From assembly GCF_001884185.1 (NCBI RefSeq), contig NZ_MAOE01000123.1, positions 1-63,575 of the forward strand: a stretch of 63,575 nucleotides of DNA, given 5' to 3'. The notes beneath the pieces were generated by a model. The model ran no database searches, had not been told where the DNA came from, and worked only from the letters and a program-made list of their open reading frames with translations. A program made the translations under genes and the position numbers. This document shows, piece by piece, positions 36,040 to 44,812 of this stretch. This stretch comes from Bacillus albus (GTDB lineage: Bacteria > Bacillota > Bacilli > Bacillales > Bacillaceae_G). The first letter of the stretch is position 1. Each line of letters starts with the position of its first letter.

Positions 36040-38070
36040 TTATCTCTTTTCTAAAACCAAAAAGAACGTACTATCCGGTAGCACAACCGCATTCCCAGAC
36101 TCATCTTTAAACTCGATTTTCTCGCTAAGATGTTGTGTATATCCATCCTGTAAATAGTTCATAGCTTGAACGATGTTTATTTTATCTCCAAAGATCCCCT
36201 TTACGAACTCCTTATATTCGTTTGGCGTAAATATTCCAAACTGCTCTTGCACCTCGTGAACGAAGGAATCCTCGCCCCATGTATACGTATATAAGAACTC
36301 CATTGCATCGTTAATAGGCATTTTGACTGTATTTTCTGCAAGTACCTCATACTGGATTATGCGCCCCTTAAATTCACGGACATACTGCTCTAAGAACTTC
36401 ATTCCACCTGCATCTTTAAAATAAATCACACCCATTAACGTTTTATCTTCTGTCATGATGCCATCACGAATGATAATACGACCTCCTGGCTTTAACACTT
36501 CGTAAGCACTCTGCAGCCCCTTTTTAATTACTTCATGATTGAATTTCTTACCTTCATACTCGATATAAGAGAACAGCTCATGAAGGATAGAAGAATATAC
36601 AATCGTATCAACCGATTCTTTTTCAAACGAGCTGCTTAAGTTGATTGCATCCCCTTTAATGACGTCCCAAGAACGCCCCTCGTTCTGCTTCTTCTTTTTC
36701 AACGTATCAATTACGTTTTCAGAAATATCGATACCGTAGATTCGTTTGTCCTCGGTCTCTTCTTCGATCATGTCTAACATGACACCGCCACCGGCTCCGA
36801 CATCTACAATCGTATCTCCCTTTATATAATCAAGAATAATTCGTTTATCATCAGCTGAACTATTCATATGCTCCAGATACACTTCTTCGTTATTGAATCT
36901 ATCATATGCATCCTTACGTAACCCGAAGAAATCAAAGAGCAATACATTTGCCCGAGCATGCATCATATCTATCTTTTCTGCCTCTACACAGAAGGTAATT
37001 AACGCCTCACCTACAGCAGAAAACTGAAACGACACATACGCAGTCTTCATATCTTCATCGACTTTCGCCTTAAAAGAAACATGCGTTGTATTCGGCTTCT
37101 CGTTCTCACGATACTCCCGTAGATACTTCTCAATAACCCGCTTACGATACACGTTGTCCTTTTTCTCACCTTTGAAATCATAGTGCAACTGCTGCATCAA
37201 TTTCTCGAAATGTATATGCTGAACTTTTCTAGTGCCTATCTCGTTCTTTAACATAACAAAAACTGTCCAAATATCCTCAAAGCTAAGAGCATGCATAGAC
37301 GGTTCTACATACCACAAATCCTTATCAGATAAAAATGTTTGAACGTCTCTCTTCTCGCTCCCCATAATTATATCTTTTTCAAATACTGACTCCTTATGTT
37401 TTGGCGTGAGTCTATGTATACGAGAAGTAAATGGCTCCATATAACCATCAAACAGGCCATCAATTGTAATCTTCACATCGTTCTTCACTTCACTCCACAA
37501 AGCTTTTGATACGCCTTCAATAATGCATTGGTTAAGATAGTATAGAATCTCCTTTAACCTAACGTCTCCGTATTCTTCTTTATATGTGTTAATTAAATCA
37601 ACATGAGAGTTCAAACGAGCCTCTCCGCGGATATACTGCCCGATTAATCCATGTGTTCTAATTAAATCTCGAATAAACAAATACTCAGTAGAGTTTAAGT
37701 TTGTCTCTACACGTTCAATAAACTGCATATCACTAAAAATATCAGCAGAACCCTCGTTATGTACGAATAGATTAATCCCTTTTTTCTCCCATTGCTCCCG
37801 CTGTTTTAAAGATCCTACCTTTGCAAGTTCACTATACGTTAGTACCTTTTCAATAATACGATACGCTTCTTCATCTAAAGGCAGTCCATCTAACACTTGT
37901 AGCGTACGGCGCACATAGTACAACACCGCATCCGTTTTTAATGTTCCAAGTACTTGTACATTCTCATAGTTTTGATGTATCTCCTCTGCCTCAATTAAAT
38001 ACTTTAACCACGTAGGGAGAGTATCGGAAACCCCTTCAATGTATTTATTTAGAATCTCAATGTTTTTCAA
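36040..38070 (-). CDS. SAM-dependent methyltransferase with large unknown N-terminal domain
   Basis: Protein of about 676 residues. A class I methyltransferase domain begins near residue 415: motif I is TIVDVGAGGGVML, followed by the acidic YGIDIS and the SILHELFSYIE region. The first ~400 residues are not recognised; a segment FIRDLIRTHGLIGQYIRGEA near 132-150 has His residues and an HD-like feel, but no clear HD pair was seen. The long frame starts at ATG 38085, but TTG 38070 has GGGGG at correct spacing and is preferred. The substrate is unknown. No signal peptide is present. The gene follows a decayed ORF and lies on the same strand as the lipoprotein gene. Confidence 0.78.
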   Translation of the reverse strand: MKNIEILNKYIEGVSDTLPTWLKYLIEAEEIHQNYENVQVLGTLKTDAVLYYVRRTLQVLDGLPLDEEAYRIIEKVLTYSELAKVGSLKQREQWEKKGINLFVHNEGSADIFSDMQFIERVETNLNSTEYLFIRDLIRTHGLIGQYIRGEARLNSHVDLINTYKEEYGDVRLKEILYYLNQCIIEGVSKALWSEVKNDVKITIDGLFDGYMEPFTSRIHRLTPKHKESVFEKDIIMGSEKRDVQTFLSDKDLWYVEPSMHALSFEDIWTVFVMLKNEIGTRKVQHIHFEKLMQQLHYDFKGEKKDNVYRKRVIEKYLREYRENEKPNTTHVSFKAKVDEDMKTAYVSFQFSAVGEALITFCVEAEKIDMMHARANVLLFDFFGLRKDAYDRFNNEEVYLEHMNSSADDKRIILDYIKGDTIVDVGAGGGVMLDMIEEETEDKRIYGIDISENVIDTLKKKKQNEGRSWDVIKGDAINLSSSFEKESVDTIVYSSILHELFSYIEYEGKKFNHEVIKKGLQSAYEVLKPGGRIIIRDGIMTEDKTLMGVIYFKDAGGMKFLEQYVREFKGRIIQYEVLAENTVKMPINDAMEFLYTYTWGEDSFVHEVQEQFGIFTPNEYKEFVKGIFGDKINIVQAMNYLQDGYTQHLSEKIEFKDESGNAVVLPDSTFFLVLEKR

Positions 38071-38071
38071 C

Positions 38072-38359
38072 TTATTTACCCCCATATATAATCAATATTT
38101 GTAGTAAAGTTTGGAACGCCTTCTCTAAAAAATCATCACCCTATGTCCCCCTTTACCATCTAGTACTCTTTCAAATACAAACGCATCAAACCCAGTCTTT
38201 TTATCTTGTAAAAAATAGTTATCAAGTTTGTAACACATTCTTTTGTTCATCTCTTATTTTAACTTCATCAGGAATTTCGGCGGAATAAACATATGTTGTG
38301 GTAGAATCAACCGAAAATGGAAACGGCAAGCGGGTGCACTCCACTTGCCGTTTTTTCAT
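38072..38359 (-). pseudogene. frameshifted gene remnant, possibly lipase-like
   Basis: Three consecutive minus-strand frames look like protein. Frame A starts at ATG 38359, which overlaps the lipoprotein stop (ATGA), and runs 45 codons to 38222, including TYVYSAEIPDEVKIRDEQKN. Frame B (38250-38125) continues with YKLDNYFLQDKKTGFDAFVF and DGKGGHRVMIF. Frame C ends at 38072 with DDFLEKAFQTLLQ. Read together with two frameshifts they give about 90 residues. The GFDAFVFE...HRVMIF pattern recalls the strand before the RGT motif of class 3 lipase-like proteins, but that motif is missing. Family assignment is tentative. Confidence 0.5.
38322..38353. terminator. hairpin at the end of the lipoprotein gene
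   Basis: ACGGCAAG and CTTGCCGT (8 bp) enclose a 13-base loop, with TTTTTT on the plus-strand side. On the minus strand, the direction of the lipoprotein gene, only TTTCC follows. It is weak as a terminator for that gene and lies inside remnant frame A. Confidence 0.5.
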
Positions 38360-38736
38360 AGCTTAGTATGTATTTGAATTTCTTTTGCTTTCTCTTTTTC
38401 ACCCTTCACGCGTACAATTAAATCATATGATCCGGATTTTGGCGCTTCAAAAGAAAGCAGACCTTCTTTTTGAGAAGTAACTTCTTCTTCATAAATAACC
38501 TTATCATCTTTTGTAACTTGCAATAAAATCGTACCTTCCTCAACGGCTGCTTCATAAGGAATTTCCACATTTCCTTTTTCAGCTTTAACCGTTTGCACAT
38601 CGTAATACCCTTGCAACGAACCAATTTTCAAAGTCGTTTCGCCATTTTTTTGAACCTTTGTGACTTGTGTTGCTGTATTGCATGCGCTTAACAATACAAC
38701 AAGAGTAAGAATCATAAATAAACGTAGTAATTTCAT
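38356..38736 (-). CDS. small lipoprotein
   Basis: Lipoprotein of 126 residues. The signal peptide ends in a clear lipobox, LLSAC, with the modified Cys at about residue 20. The mature part is a beta-rich domain (ETTLKIGSLQGYYDV, GTILLQVTKDDKVIYEEEV, GSYDLIVRVKG) like small extracellular Ig- or FN3-like modules. The start is ATG 38736, with AAGGGG upstream; the longer frame to 38790 is not supported. Its stop overlaps the first codon of a decayed downstream ORF. Function is unknown; the location is the outer face of the membrane. Confidence 0.8.
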   Translation of the reverse strand: MKLLRLFMILTLVVLLSACNTATQVTKVQKNGETTLKIGSLQGYYDVQTVKAEKGNVEIPYEAAVEEGTILLQVTKDDKVIYEEEVTSQKEGLLSFEAPKSGSYDLIVRVKGEKEKAKEIQIHTKL

Positions 38737-38940
38737 AAAAATCCCCTTTTTTATAATACTCAAATAATTCCACACAAACATCTCTATCAATCTATCTTAA
38801 CACCTCAATTACCTCTTAAGTATATCAATGACAAAATAAATAATCTAATATTTTTTATAATAAAAAACAAACATAGTTACAACAAGAAAATGTTTGTATG
38901 CTGATCTGTACTGCATTCCCTTACTCCATGTACTCTTTAA

Positions 38941-38972
38941 AAAACCTTACTTTTAAAAAGTAAGGTTTTTTT
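38941..38972 (-). terminator. terminator of the oppA-like gene
   Basis: AAAAACCTTACTT pairs with AAGTAAGGTTTTT across a 4-base loop, with A and T tracts on both sides. It directly follows the stop codon on the minus strand. Confidence 0.88.
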
Positions 38973-38979
38973 ACATTTA

Positions 38980-40605
38980 TTAATTAGTAATATAAGCATT
39001 CTTATACGTATAAACACCACCAAATTGATGCTTTTCAATTCCTTTTACATAATCCTTTTGTACGTATGCTGAGCCCATTTGATAAAGCGGTGCGACCGCA
39101 GCATCACCTAATAAAATACGCTCGGTTTCTTGCAATGCTTCCCATCTTTTCTTCTGATCTAGTACTAAATCGCTTTTTGCTTTCTTTATTAATTCATCAT
39201 ACTGACGGTTAGAATAATTCATTTTGTTATTCGGATTACTCGTCGTAAAGAGTTCTAAATAACTAATTGGGTCTTTATAGTCAGGTCCCCAATTTGCCAT
39301 AGATATATCGTAATCTCCTGTTTGTTCTAACTGTAATTTTTGCTTAAATGGCTGTTGTTTAATTTGGATCGCGAGTCCCTGCAAATGCTTTTCTAAGTCA
39401 CCTTTTATATATTCTGCCATACGTTTTGCATTATCTTGTTCAAATGTTAAAAACTCGAGATTTACTTGTTCTACTCCAAGCTCTTTTTTCGCTTCTTCCC
39501 AAATCTTTTTCGCATTTCGCAAATCATATGGAGAAAGATCTCCGTTTTCTTTTCTAAAATCTTTACCAGTCTCTTCATTTACATGACCAACTGGTACAAG
39601 TCCACTTGCAGGTTGTGCTCCGTTATTAATAAAATGAGCAACGAAATCTTCTTTATTTAACGCGAATGAAATAGCCTGACGCACTTTCTTATTTGCTAAC
39701 GCACTATTTTTTTCATTAAAACGTAGCATAGCAATTCCAGGTTCGCTCGACATATGTAATTCCTTATTCCCTTTATACTTGTCTACAAATTGAGAATTAA
39801 TAGACACTCGATCCAAATCACCAGCTTCGTATAAATTAACAGCCGTCATTGTATCCTTTACAATTTGAAAGTTTATCTCTTCTAATTTCACTTTCTTTTC
39901 ATCCCAATATGTAGCATTCTTCTTTAATTGAAACTCTTGTTCATGCTTCCACTTCTCTAATACAAATGGCCCGTTATATATGAGATTACTAGGTTCCAAT
40001 GCATAATTCTTTCCTTGTTCTTTCAAAAATGATTCATGCTGCGGCAAGTAAATCGGCAGTGCTAACAGCTGTAAAAAATACGGAATTGGCTGTTCGAGTT
40101 CCACTTCTAACTTATAATCATTTATAACTTTGACCCCAAGTTCATCAAGAGGCATTGTTCCCTTATTTATCTCTTTCGCATTTTTCACGTAAAAGAGCAT
40201 GTACGCATATTGAGACGCTGTTTCACTGTTAATTGCACGTTGCCATGCAAACATAAAATCATTTGCTGTCACACTGTCTCCATTTGACCATTTTGCATCT
40301 TTACGCAAATCAAATGTATATTTTTTACCATCTTCACTTCTTTTAAACGATTTCGCTACTGCTGGAATAGGCTGATCTTGATCATCTAATACATACAAAC
40401 CTTCAAATATGTTTTGCATAACGTGTGCTGATGTACCATCCATCGTTTTCGCAGTATCAAGAGAAGGGATCTCTTCTGATACCGTTACATTTAATACTTG
40501 TTCTTTTGCCTCTGTGTCACTTTTATTCGCTTTATTATTACAAGCTGTTAATAATAAAGATGTAACAAGTGCCATTACCATTAAATGGCTCTTCTTTCGC
40601 TTCAT
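38980..40605 (-). CDS. oligopeptide ABC transporter substrate-binding lipoprotein (OppA family)
   Basis: Extracellular solute-binding protein family 5, 541 residues. The lipobox is LLTAC with the Cys near residue 22. Family motifs include SLDTAKTMDGTSAHVMQNIFEGL near the N-terminus, DLRKDAKWSNGDSVTANDFMF near 105-125, and NMGPDYKDP-like ANWGPDYKDPISYLELF near 430. No permease or ATPase gene is adjacent, so it is one of the orphan OppA paralogues common in the B. cereus group and probably uses a transporter encoded elsewhere. It is flanked by terminators and so monocistronic. Confidence 0.92.
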   Translation of the reverse strand: MKRKKSHLMVMALVTSLLLTACNNKANKSDTEAKEQVLNVTVSEEIPSLDTAKTMDGTSAHVMQNIFEGLYVLDDQDQPIPAVAKSFKRSEDGKKYTFDLRKDAKWSNGDSVTANDFMFAWQRAINSETASQYAYMLFYVKNAKEINKGTMPLDELGVKVINDYKLEVELEQPIPYFLQLLALPIYLPQHESFLKEQGKNYALEPSNLIYNGPFVLEKWKHEQEFQLKKNATYWDEKKVKLEEINFQIVKDTMTAVNLYEAGDLDRVSINSQFVDKYKGNKELHMSSEPGIAMLRFNEKNSALANKKVRQAISFALNKEDFVAHFINNGAQPASGLVPVGHVNEETGKDFRKENGDLSPYDLRNAKKIWEEAKKELGVEQVNLEFLTFEQDNAKRMAEYIKGDLEKHLQGLAIQIKQQPFKQKLQLEQTGDYDISMANWGPDYKDPISYLELFTTSNPNNKMNYSNRQYDELIKKAKSDLVLDQKKRWEALQETERILLGDAAVAPLYQMGSAYVQKDYVKGIEKHQFGGVYTYKNAYITN

Positions 40606-40707
40606 GAGTTGTTCTCCTTAAAAATATAATATTATAAAACGTTATATATTATAGCAGAAATAATAACAGAAAGATGCGACATTCTTTTGAATATTTATTC
40701 GTTCGAG

Positions 40708-40743
40708 AAAAAAGCGATCCTTTTTAAAAAGGATCGCTTTTTC
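40708..40743 (-). terminator. terminator of mtaD
   Basis: AAAAAGCGATCCTTTT pairs with AAAAGGATCGCTTTTT around a minimal loop. It ends just before the mtaD stop codon, with T-rich sequence on the minus strand. Confidence 0.85.
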
Positions 40744-40749
40744 AAATAC

Positions 40750-42057
40750 CTATCTTTGTAAACCTCGTTTAAAACGACTTGCTTCAAATATAATACGCTC
40801 TTCATCTAACGTTTTACATTCGCCATTCCAAACGACACGTTTTCCGTTAATAATTACATCGCTTATATCTTTTCCACTAGCAGCATATACAAGGTGCGAT
40901 AACACTTCATCTGCTGGTTGTAAATGCGGCTTATTAGATGGATCAATCGTAATAAAATCAGCACACTTCCCAACCTCAAGTGATCCTGTTTGTTTCATCC
41001 CGATTACTTCAGCAGCCCCTTTAGTCGCAAGTGTAAGAGCCGTTTCAACTGGTAACGCTGTTGCATCTTGATGAATACCTTTTTGTAATAATGTTGCTAT
41101 ACGCATTTCTTCAAACATATCTAAATTGTTGTTAGATGCCACACTATCTGTTGCAATTCCTACTTTTATTCCTGCTTCTATCATCGCTTTTACATTTGCT
41201 ATACCCGAACCTAGTTTTAAATTACTATTCGGGTTATGAGCTACTCGAACATCATGTTCTGCTAAAAATGCACGCTCATTTTCATTTAATACTACACCGT
41301 GTGCAATAACCGTTGGACGTTTAAACAACCCGCAACTTGCTGCATATTCTACTGGACGTTTTCCGTACTGTGCTTCAATATCACGTACTTCACGCTCTGT
41401 TTCTGAAAGGTGGATATGAACCATCGTTTGATTTTCTACTGCAATACGTGCGCATTCTTCTAATAGTTCTGTGGAACATGTATATGGACTATGCGGTGCA
41501 ACCATCGTAGTTAACATACCACTTTCATTATAGTAACGCTTCACATATTTTTCAGCTTCTTCAATTGCTTTCTTTTCATCTTCTTTCGTTCCAAAGCTAA
41601 ATAAAGTTCTTGAAACAGCAGCTCGCATTCCGCTTCTTGATACCGTTTCCATAATTGCATCTTGATCTACTCCAATTGGATTAAACATATCAGAGAATGA
41701 TGTTGTACCGCTTTTCACCATTTCAAGTAATCCTAATTCCGTACTAGCGACCGCAAGCTCTGGAGTAAATTGACTTTCAAGTGGCCAAATTCTCGTCTCA
41801 AGCCATGGTTGTAATAACATATCATCACCAATACCTCTTAAGAGACTCATTACAACGTGTGTATGTGTATTAACAAGCCCTGGTAGAATCCACTTTCCTT
41901 TCATGTCAATTACTTCATCTACTTCAAAATCATTAATGAATTCTCCGCTCTTTACATCTATAATTTGATCATTTTCTACAATGATATATCCATTTTCTAT
42001 CACTTCATTTTGTTCATTCATCGTTACGATTGTAGCGTTTACATAAGTTGTTTTCAA
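40750..42057 (-). CDS. mtaD: 5-methylthioadenosine/S-adenosylhomocysteine deaminase
   Basis: Metal-dependent amidohydrolase of 435 residues deaminating methylthioadenosine and S-adenosylhomocysteine. The metal site is visible: HTH in VNTHTHVVMSLLRG, H in VHIHLSE, H in VIAHGVVL, and D in IATDSVASNNNLDMFEE. The length equals that of known bacillary MtaD proteins if translation begins at TTG 42057, which has AAAGGGG upstream; the in-frame ATG at 42075 lies inside that Shine-Dalgarno region. It is a single-gene unit and no other methionine salvage genes are adjacent. Activity on related purines is possible. Confidence 0.9.
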   Translation of the reverse strand: MKTTYVNATIVTMNEQNEVIENGYIIVENDQIIDVKSGEFINDFEVDEVIDMKGKWILPGLVNTHTHVVMSLLRGIGDDMLLQPWLETRIWPLESQFTPELAVASTELGLLEMVKSGTTSFSDMFNPIGVDQDAIMETVSRSGMRAAVSRTLFSFGTKEDEKKAIEEAEKYVKRYYNESGMLTTMVAPHSPYTCSTELLEECARIAVENQTMVHIHLSETEREVRDIEAQYGKRPVEYAASCGLFKRPTVIAHGVVLNENERAFLAEHDVRVAHNPNSNLKLGSGIANVKAMIEAGIKVGIATDSVASNNNLDMFEEMRIATLLQKGIHQDATALPVETALTLATKGAAEVIGMKQTGSLEVGKCADFITIDPSNKPHLQPADEVLSHLVYAASGKDISDVIINGKRVVWNGECKTLDEERIIFEASRFKRGLQR

Positions 42058-42128
42058 AAGTATTTCCCCTTTCAACTCTATGAAGTTCCCTTTAATAAGT
42101 TACCACCATTATAGTAACTTATTAAAGA

Positions 42129-42488
42129 TTAAGAGTCAAAAGATAATTTGAATTCTTTCGTTATCTTTTTCTTCAAAATACTATATTGTTTTTCATTTGT
42201 ATCTGCAAATGCTTCTTCTCGATTTGATTCCGCATCCAAATAATTCAATCTTCCATTGAACTGAGTCTCTGTAAAATCAAACCTCTGCCCATCTATAAAG
42301 TTATAAAAGTGCCACACCTCTCTTACTTTTGTCTTTTTAATCTCTCCTCCGTATATATCTTGAACGACTAAAGCTGTAACACCACATTGTCCCTTTGCTG
42401 GATTTTCAATTGTCCACTTTGAACTTGTTTCAATCGACCACGATCTTATTAATGCTTCATATATTTGTTTTCTCTGTACATGATCCAT
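42129..42488 (-). CDS. yunG: YunG family protein
   Basis: Protein of 119 residues resembling B. subtilis YunG: SWSIETSSKWTIENPAKGQCGVTALVVQDIYGG, with a conserved Cys, then WHFYNFIDGQRFDFTETQF. Cys and His in NPAKGQCGVT and WHFYN recall a papain-like or transglutaminase-like core, but this is not shown. The start at ATG 42488 is better spaced from AGGAG than ATG 42494. Function is unknown. A 10-bp inverted repeat (AATAAGTTAC and complement, 42097-42121) lies downstream without a T tract. Confidence 0.75.
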   Translation of the reverse strand: MDHVQRKQIYEALIRSWSIETSSKWTIENPAKGQCGVTALVVQDIYGGEIKKTKVREVWHFYNFIDGQRFDFTETQFNGRLNYLDAESNREEAFADTNEKQYSILKKKITKEFKLSFDS

Positions 42489-42515
42489 TCTCATCTTCTC
42501 CTACTATTAATTGTT

Positions 42516-42959
42516 TTACACATCATATTTCAAAAGAGGCAGTAAACGATCCTCAAAAACAGTGGATGGTGTCTCTCCGATTAACTTTGCTCCCATTTTT
42601 AAATAATACCCTTTTGCATTCGGATCACTATCAATCGTAAAGCTTTTTATGCCTAGTTCCTTTGCTTGCTCTATTACAAATTTCCACATTATTTTCCCAT
42701 ATCCCTTTCCTTTGTAACGAGGGTGAATGTATAAGAAATCGAGAGCTTTCTCATTACGTAAAAATGAGAAAAACCCAATCTTCGTATTATCGTTTTCTAA
42801 AACATATACAAAATTATTTTTTATGTACTCTTCAGTAATTGTTAAATCTTCCTTACAAGCAAGTATGAATTCTTCACTATAATCCCACGTTGCTTTTGAC
42901 TGTAGTGCGAGTTCACTTAATTCATTTCCTTCACTTAATAACGCTTCTCTTATCTTCAT
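42516..42959 (-). CDS. GNAT N-acetyltransferase
   Basis: Protein of 147 residues with a GNAT fold. The acetyl-CoA pyrophosphate loop is RYKGKGYGKIMW at about 91-102, preceded by the strand LDFLYIHP and followed by SFTIDSDPNAKGYYLKMGA. The N-terminal part (SEGNELSELALQSKATWDYS) is typical of small-molecule or peptide acetyltransferases. The substrate is unknown. It is 22 bp upstream of yunG on the same strand, and the two are probably co-transcribed. Confidence 0.88.
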   Translation of the reverse strand: MKIREALLSEGNELSELALQSKATWDYSEEFILACKEDLTITEEYIKNNFVYVLENDNTKIGFFSFLRNEKALDFLYIHPRYKGKGYGKIMWKFVIEQAKELGIKSFTIDSDPNAKGYYLKMGAKLIGETPSTVFEDRLLPLLKYDV

Positions 42960-43023
42960 GATTCTTTCTCCTCACCTTCGATATATAAACTCTTAAAATG
43001 ATTCGAAAAGCAATTTAAAAAAC

Positions 43024-43045
43024 CTCTTATTTCCGGAAATAAGAG
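43024..43045 (-). terminator. second terminator downstream of the acetyl-CoA hydrolase gene
   Basis: CTCTTATTTCCGGAAATAAGAG is a perfect 22-bp palindrome, followed on the minus strand by GTTTTTT. It lies between the acetyl-CoA hydrolase gene and the GNAT gene. Confidence 0.7.
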
Positions 43046-43093
43046 CTTACTTTTATAATTCTTCATAATAGGTAACAATTTTTCAAAAGAAAA

Positions 43094-43118
43094 AACGCCA
43101 TTCCTGAAAATTGGCGTT
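43094..43118 (-). terminator. terminator of the acetyl-CoA hydrolase gene
   Basis: AACGCCA and TGGCGTT enclose an 11-base loop; on the minus strand TTTTTTC follows. With the palindrome at 43024 it gives two terminators in tandem. Confidence 0.8.
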
Positions 43119-43170
43119 CTTTTTCTTTTAACCTTTATGGCATATTATATTAAAAATCATTTTTACACTT

Positions 43171-44685
43171 CTAAACAGTTTCTACTACTTCTTCAAGCAT
43201 TGTTCCATTTTTAGCATAATTCGTATGCCAAGAAAAAGCTTTTTCTAAAACATGAGGGGTTTGTCCACCTCTTGTTTGTGCTTCTTCGTAATAAGCTCTT
43301 AGTTGATCACGATACATTGGATGTGCGCAATTCTCAATAATTAGTTCCACTCTTTCTCTTGGCGCTAGTCCTCTTAAATCCGCATAACCTTGTTCAGTAA
43401 CGATAACATCTACATCGTGTTCCGTATGGTCTACATGAGATACGAAAGGAACAATACTTGAAATGTTACCACCTTTTGCAATCGATTTCGTAACAAAGAT
43501 AGCTAGGCGTGCATTTCTCGCAAAATCACCAGAACCACCTATACCATTCATCATTTTTGTGCCTAAAACGTGAGTAGAGTTAACATTTCCGTATATATCT
43601 AATTCTAAAGCCGTATTAATTGAGATTAACCCAAGGCGGCGAATGATTTCAGGGTGATTAGAAATCTCTTGCGGGCGCATCATTAATTTGTCACGATATT
43701 TTTCAAAGTTAGAAAATACTTGTTGCATTTTCTCTTCAGAAAGCGTGATCGAGCAGCAAGAAGCAAAATTAACTTTCCCAGCGTCCATTAGATCAAAGAC
43801 CGCATCTTGTAAAACTTCAGAATACACTTCTAAATCTTCAAACTCAGAATCTAGCATGCCGTGCAATACTGCATTAGCAACTGAACCAATTCCCGATTGT
43901 AGCGGCGCTAAACGATTTGTTAATCGGCCTACTTTAACTTCTTCTCGAAGGAACTCTATTAAATGTTGTGCCATTATAACAGTTTCTTCATCTGGAGGAA
44001 CAATTGTCGATGGTGAATCCAGTTGATTCGTAAACACAATCCCCTTCACTTTTTCAGCATCAATTGGGATACCAATCGTTCCAATTCGATCATCCGTTTT
44101 TACGAGCGGAATTGGAAGTCTTTCCCCTTGTTTACCTGGTTCATATAAATCATGCAGCCCCTCTAGTTGCGCGGATTGGGCCATATTCATTTCAATAATA
44201 ATGGACTTAGCATTCAAGGAAAATGCTAATGAATTACCAATTGAAGTCGTTGGAATAATCATTCCGTCTTCAGTAATCGCAACCGCTTCCAAAATAGCGA
44301 CATCTATATCCATAACATCAGCACGAAGTAATTCTGCTGTATGAGATAAGTGCTGATCTACAAATAAAAAGTCGCCGTTATTAATTCCTTTTCGCATAGT
44401 CGCATCGGCTTGGAAAGGCAATCTTTTCCCTAAAATTCCTGCCTCAGCAAATAATTTATCTACATCCGAACCTAATGAAGCCCCTGTATAAACATTTACT
44501 TTAAAAGATTTATCATTCTTTACTCGGTTTACAAGTGCAAATGGGACTGCTTTTACATCCCCAGCACGTGTAAATCCACTCAAACCTAATGTCATTCCAC
44601 TTTCAATCCATGAAGCTGCTTCTTCGGGTGTAACTACTCGATCTTTTAATCGTTCATCCCTAATTCTATCTAAATTATTCTCCAT
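43171..44685 (-). CDS. acetyl-CoA hydrolase / succinyl-CoA:acetate CoA-transferase family
   Basis: Protein of 504 residues of the Cat1/Ach1 family. The early RVVTPEEAASWIESGMTLGLSGFTRAGD, the LQSGIGSVANAVLHGML loop and the probable catalytic glutamate in LEVYSEVLQDA (near 290) are visible; the C-terminus has the family VTEQGYADLRGLAPRERVELI. Members either hydrolyse acetyl-CoA or move CoA between succinate and acetate; the two cannot be told apart here. ATG 44685 has GGGAG upstream; the frame to 44703 is not needed. It follows a LytTR regulator gene on the same strand by 127 bp and may be its target. Confidence 0.9.
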   Translation of the reverse strand: MENNLDRIRDERLKDRVVTPEEAASWIESGMTLGLSGFTRAGDVKAVPFALVNRVKNDKSFKVNVYTGASLGSDVDKLFAEAGILGKRLPFQADATMRKGINNGDFLFVDQHLSHTAELLRADVMDIDVAILEAVAITEDGMIIPTTSIGNSLAFSLNAKSIIIEMNMAQSAQLEGLHDLYEPGKQGERLPIPLVKTDDRIGTIGIPIDAEKVKGIVFTNQLDSPSTIVPPDEETVIMAQHLIEFLREEVKVGRLTNRLAPLQSGIGSVANAVLHGMLDSEFEDLEVYSEVLQDAVFDLMDAGKVNFASCCSITLSEEKMQQVFSNFEKYRDKLMMRPQEISNHPEIIRRLGLISINTALELDIYGNVNSTHVLGTKMMNGIGGSGDFARNARLAIFVTKSIAKGGNISSIVPFVSHVDHTEHDVDVIVTEQGYADLRGLAPRERVELIIENCAHPMYRDQLRAYYEEAQTRGGQTPHVLEKAFSWHTNYAKNGTMLEEVVETV

Positions 44686-44812
44686 ATGTACTCCCTCTCC
44701 CAATGAATATTCATAATTATTTTACACATTAACACTATCAAAATAGGGATTTTTGTATACAATGCCGAAAATTCAGATAAAACAGCAAATCTAGGTTCTA
44801 AAGCAGAACATT

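Noticed and set aside
42097-42121. Terminator of yunG
   Set aside because: The 10-bp inverted repeat is followed by AAAGGG rather than a T tract on the minus strand, so termination is not supported.
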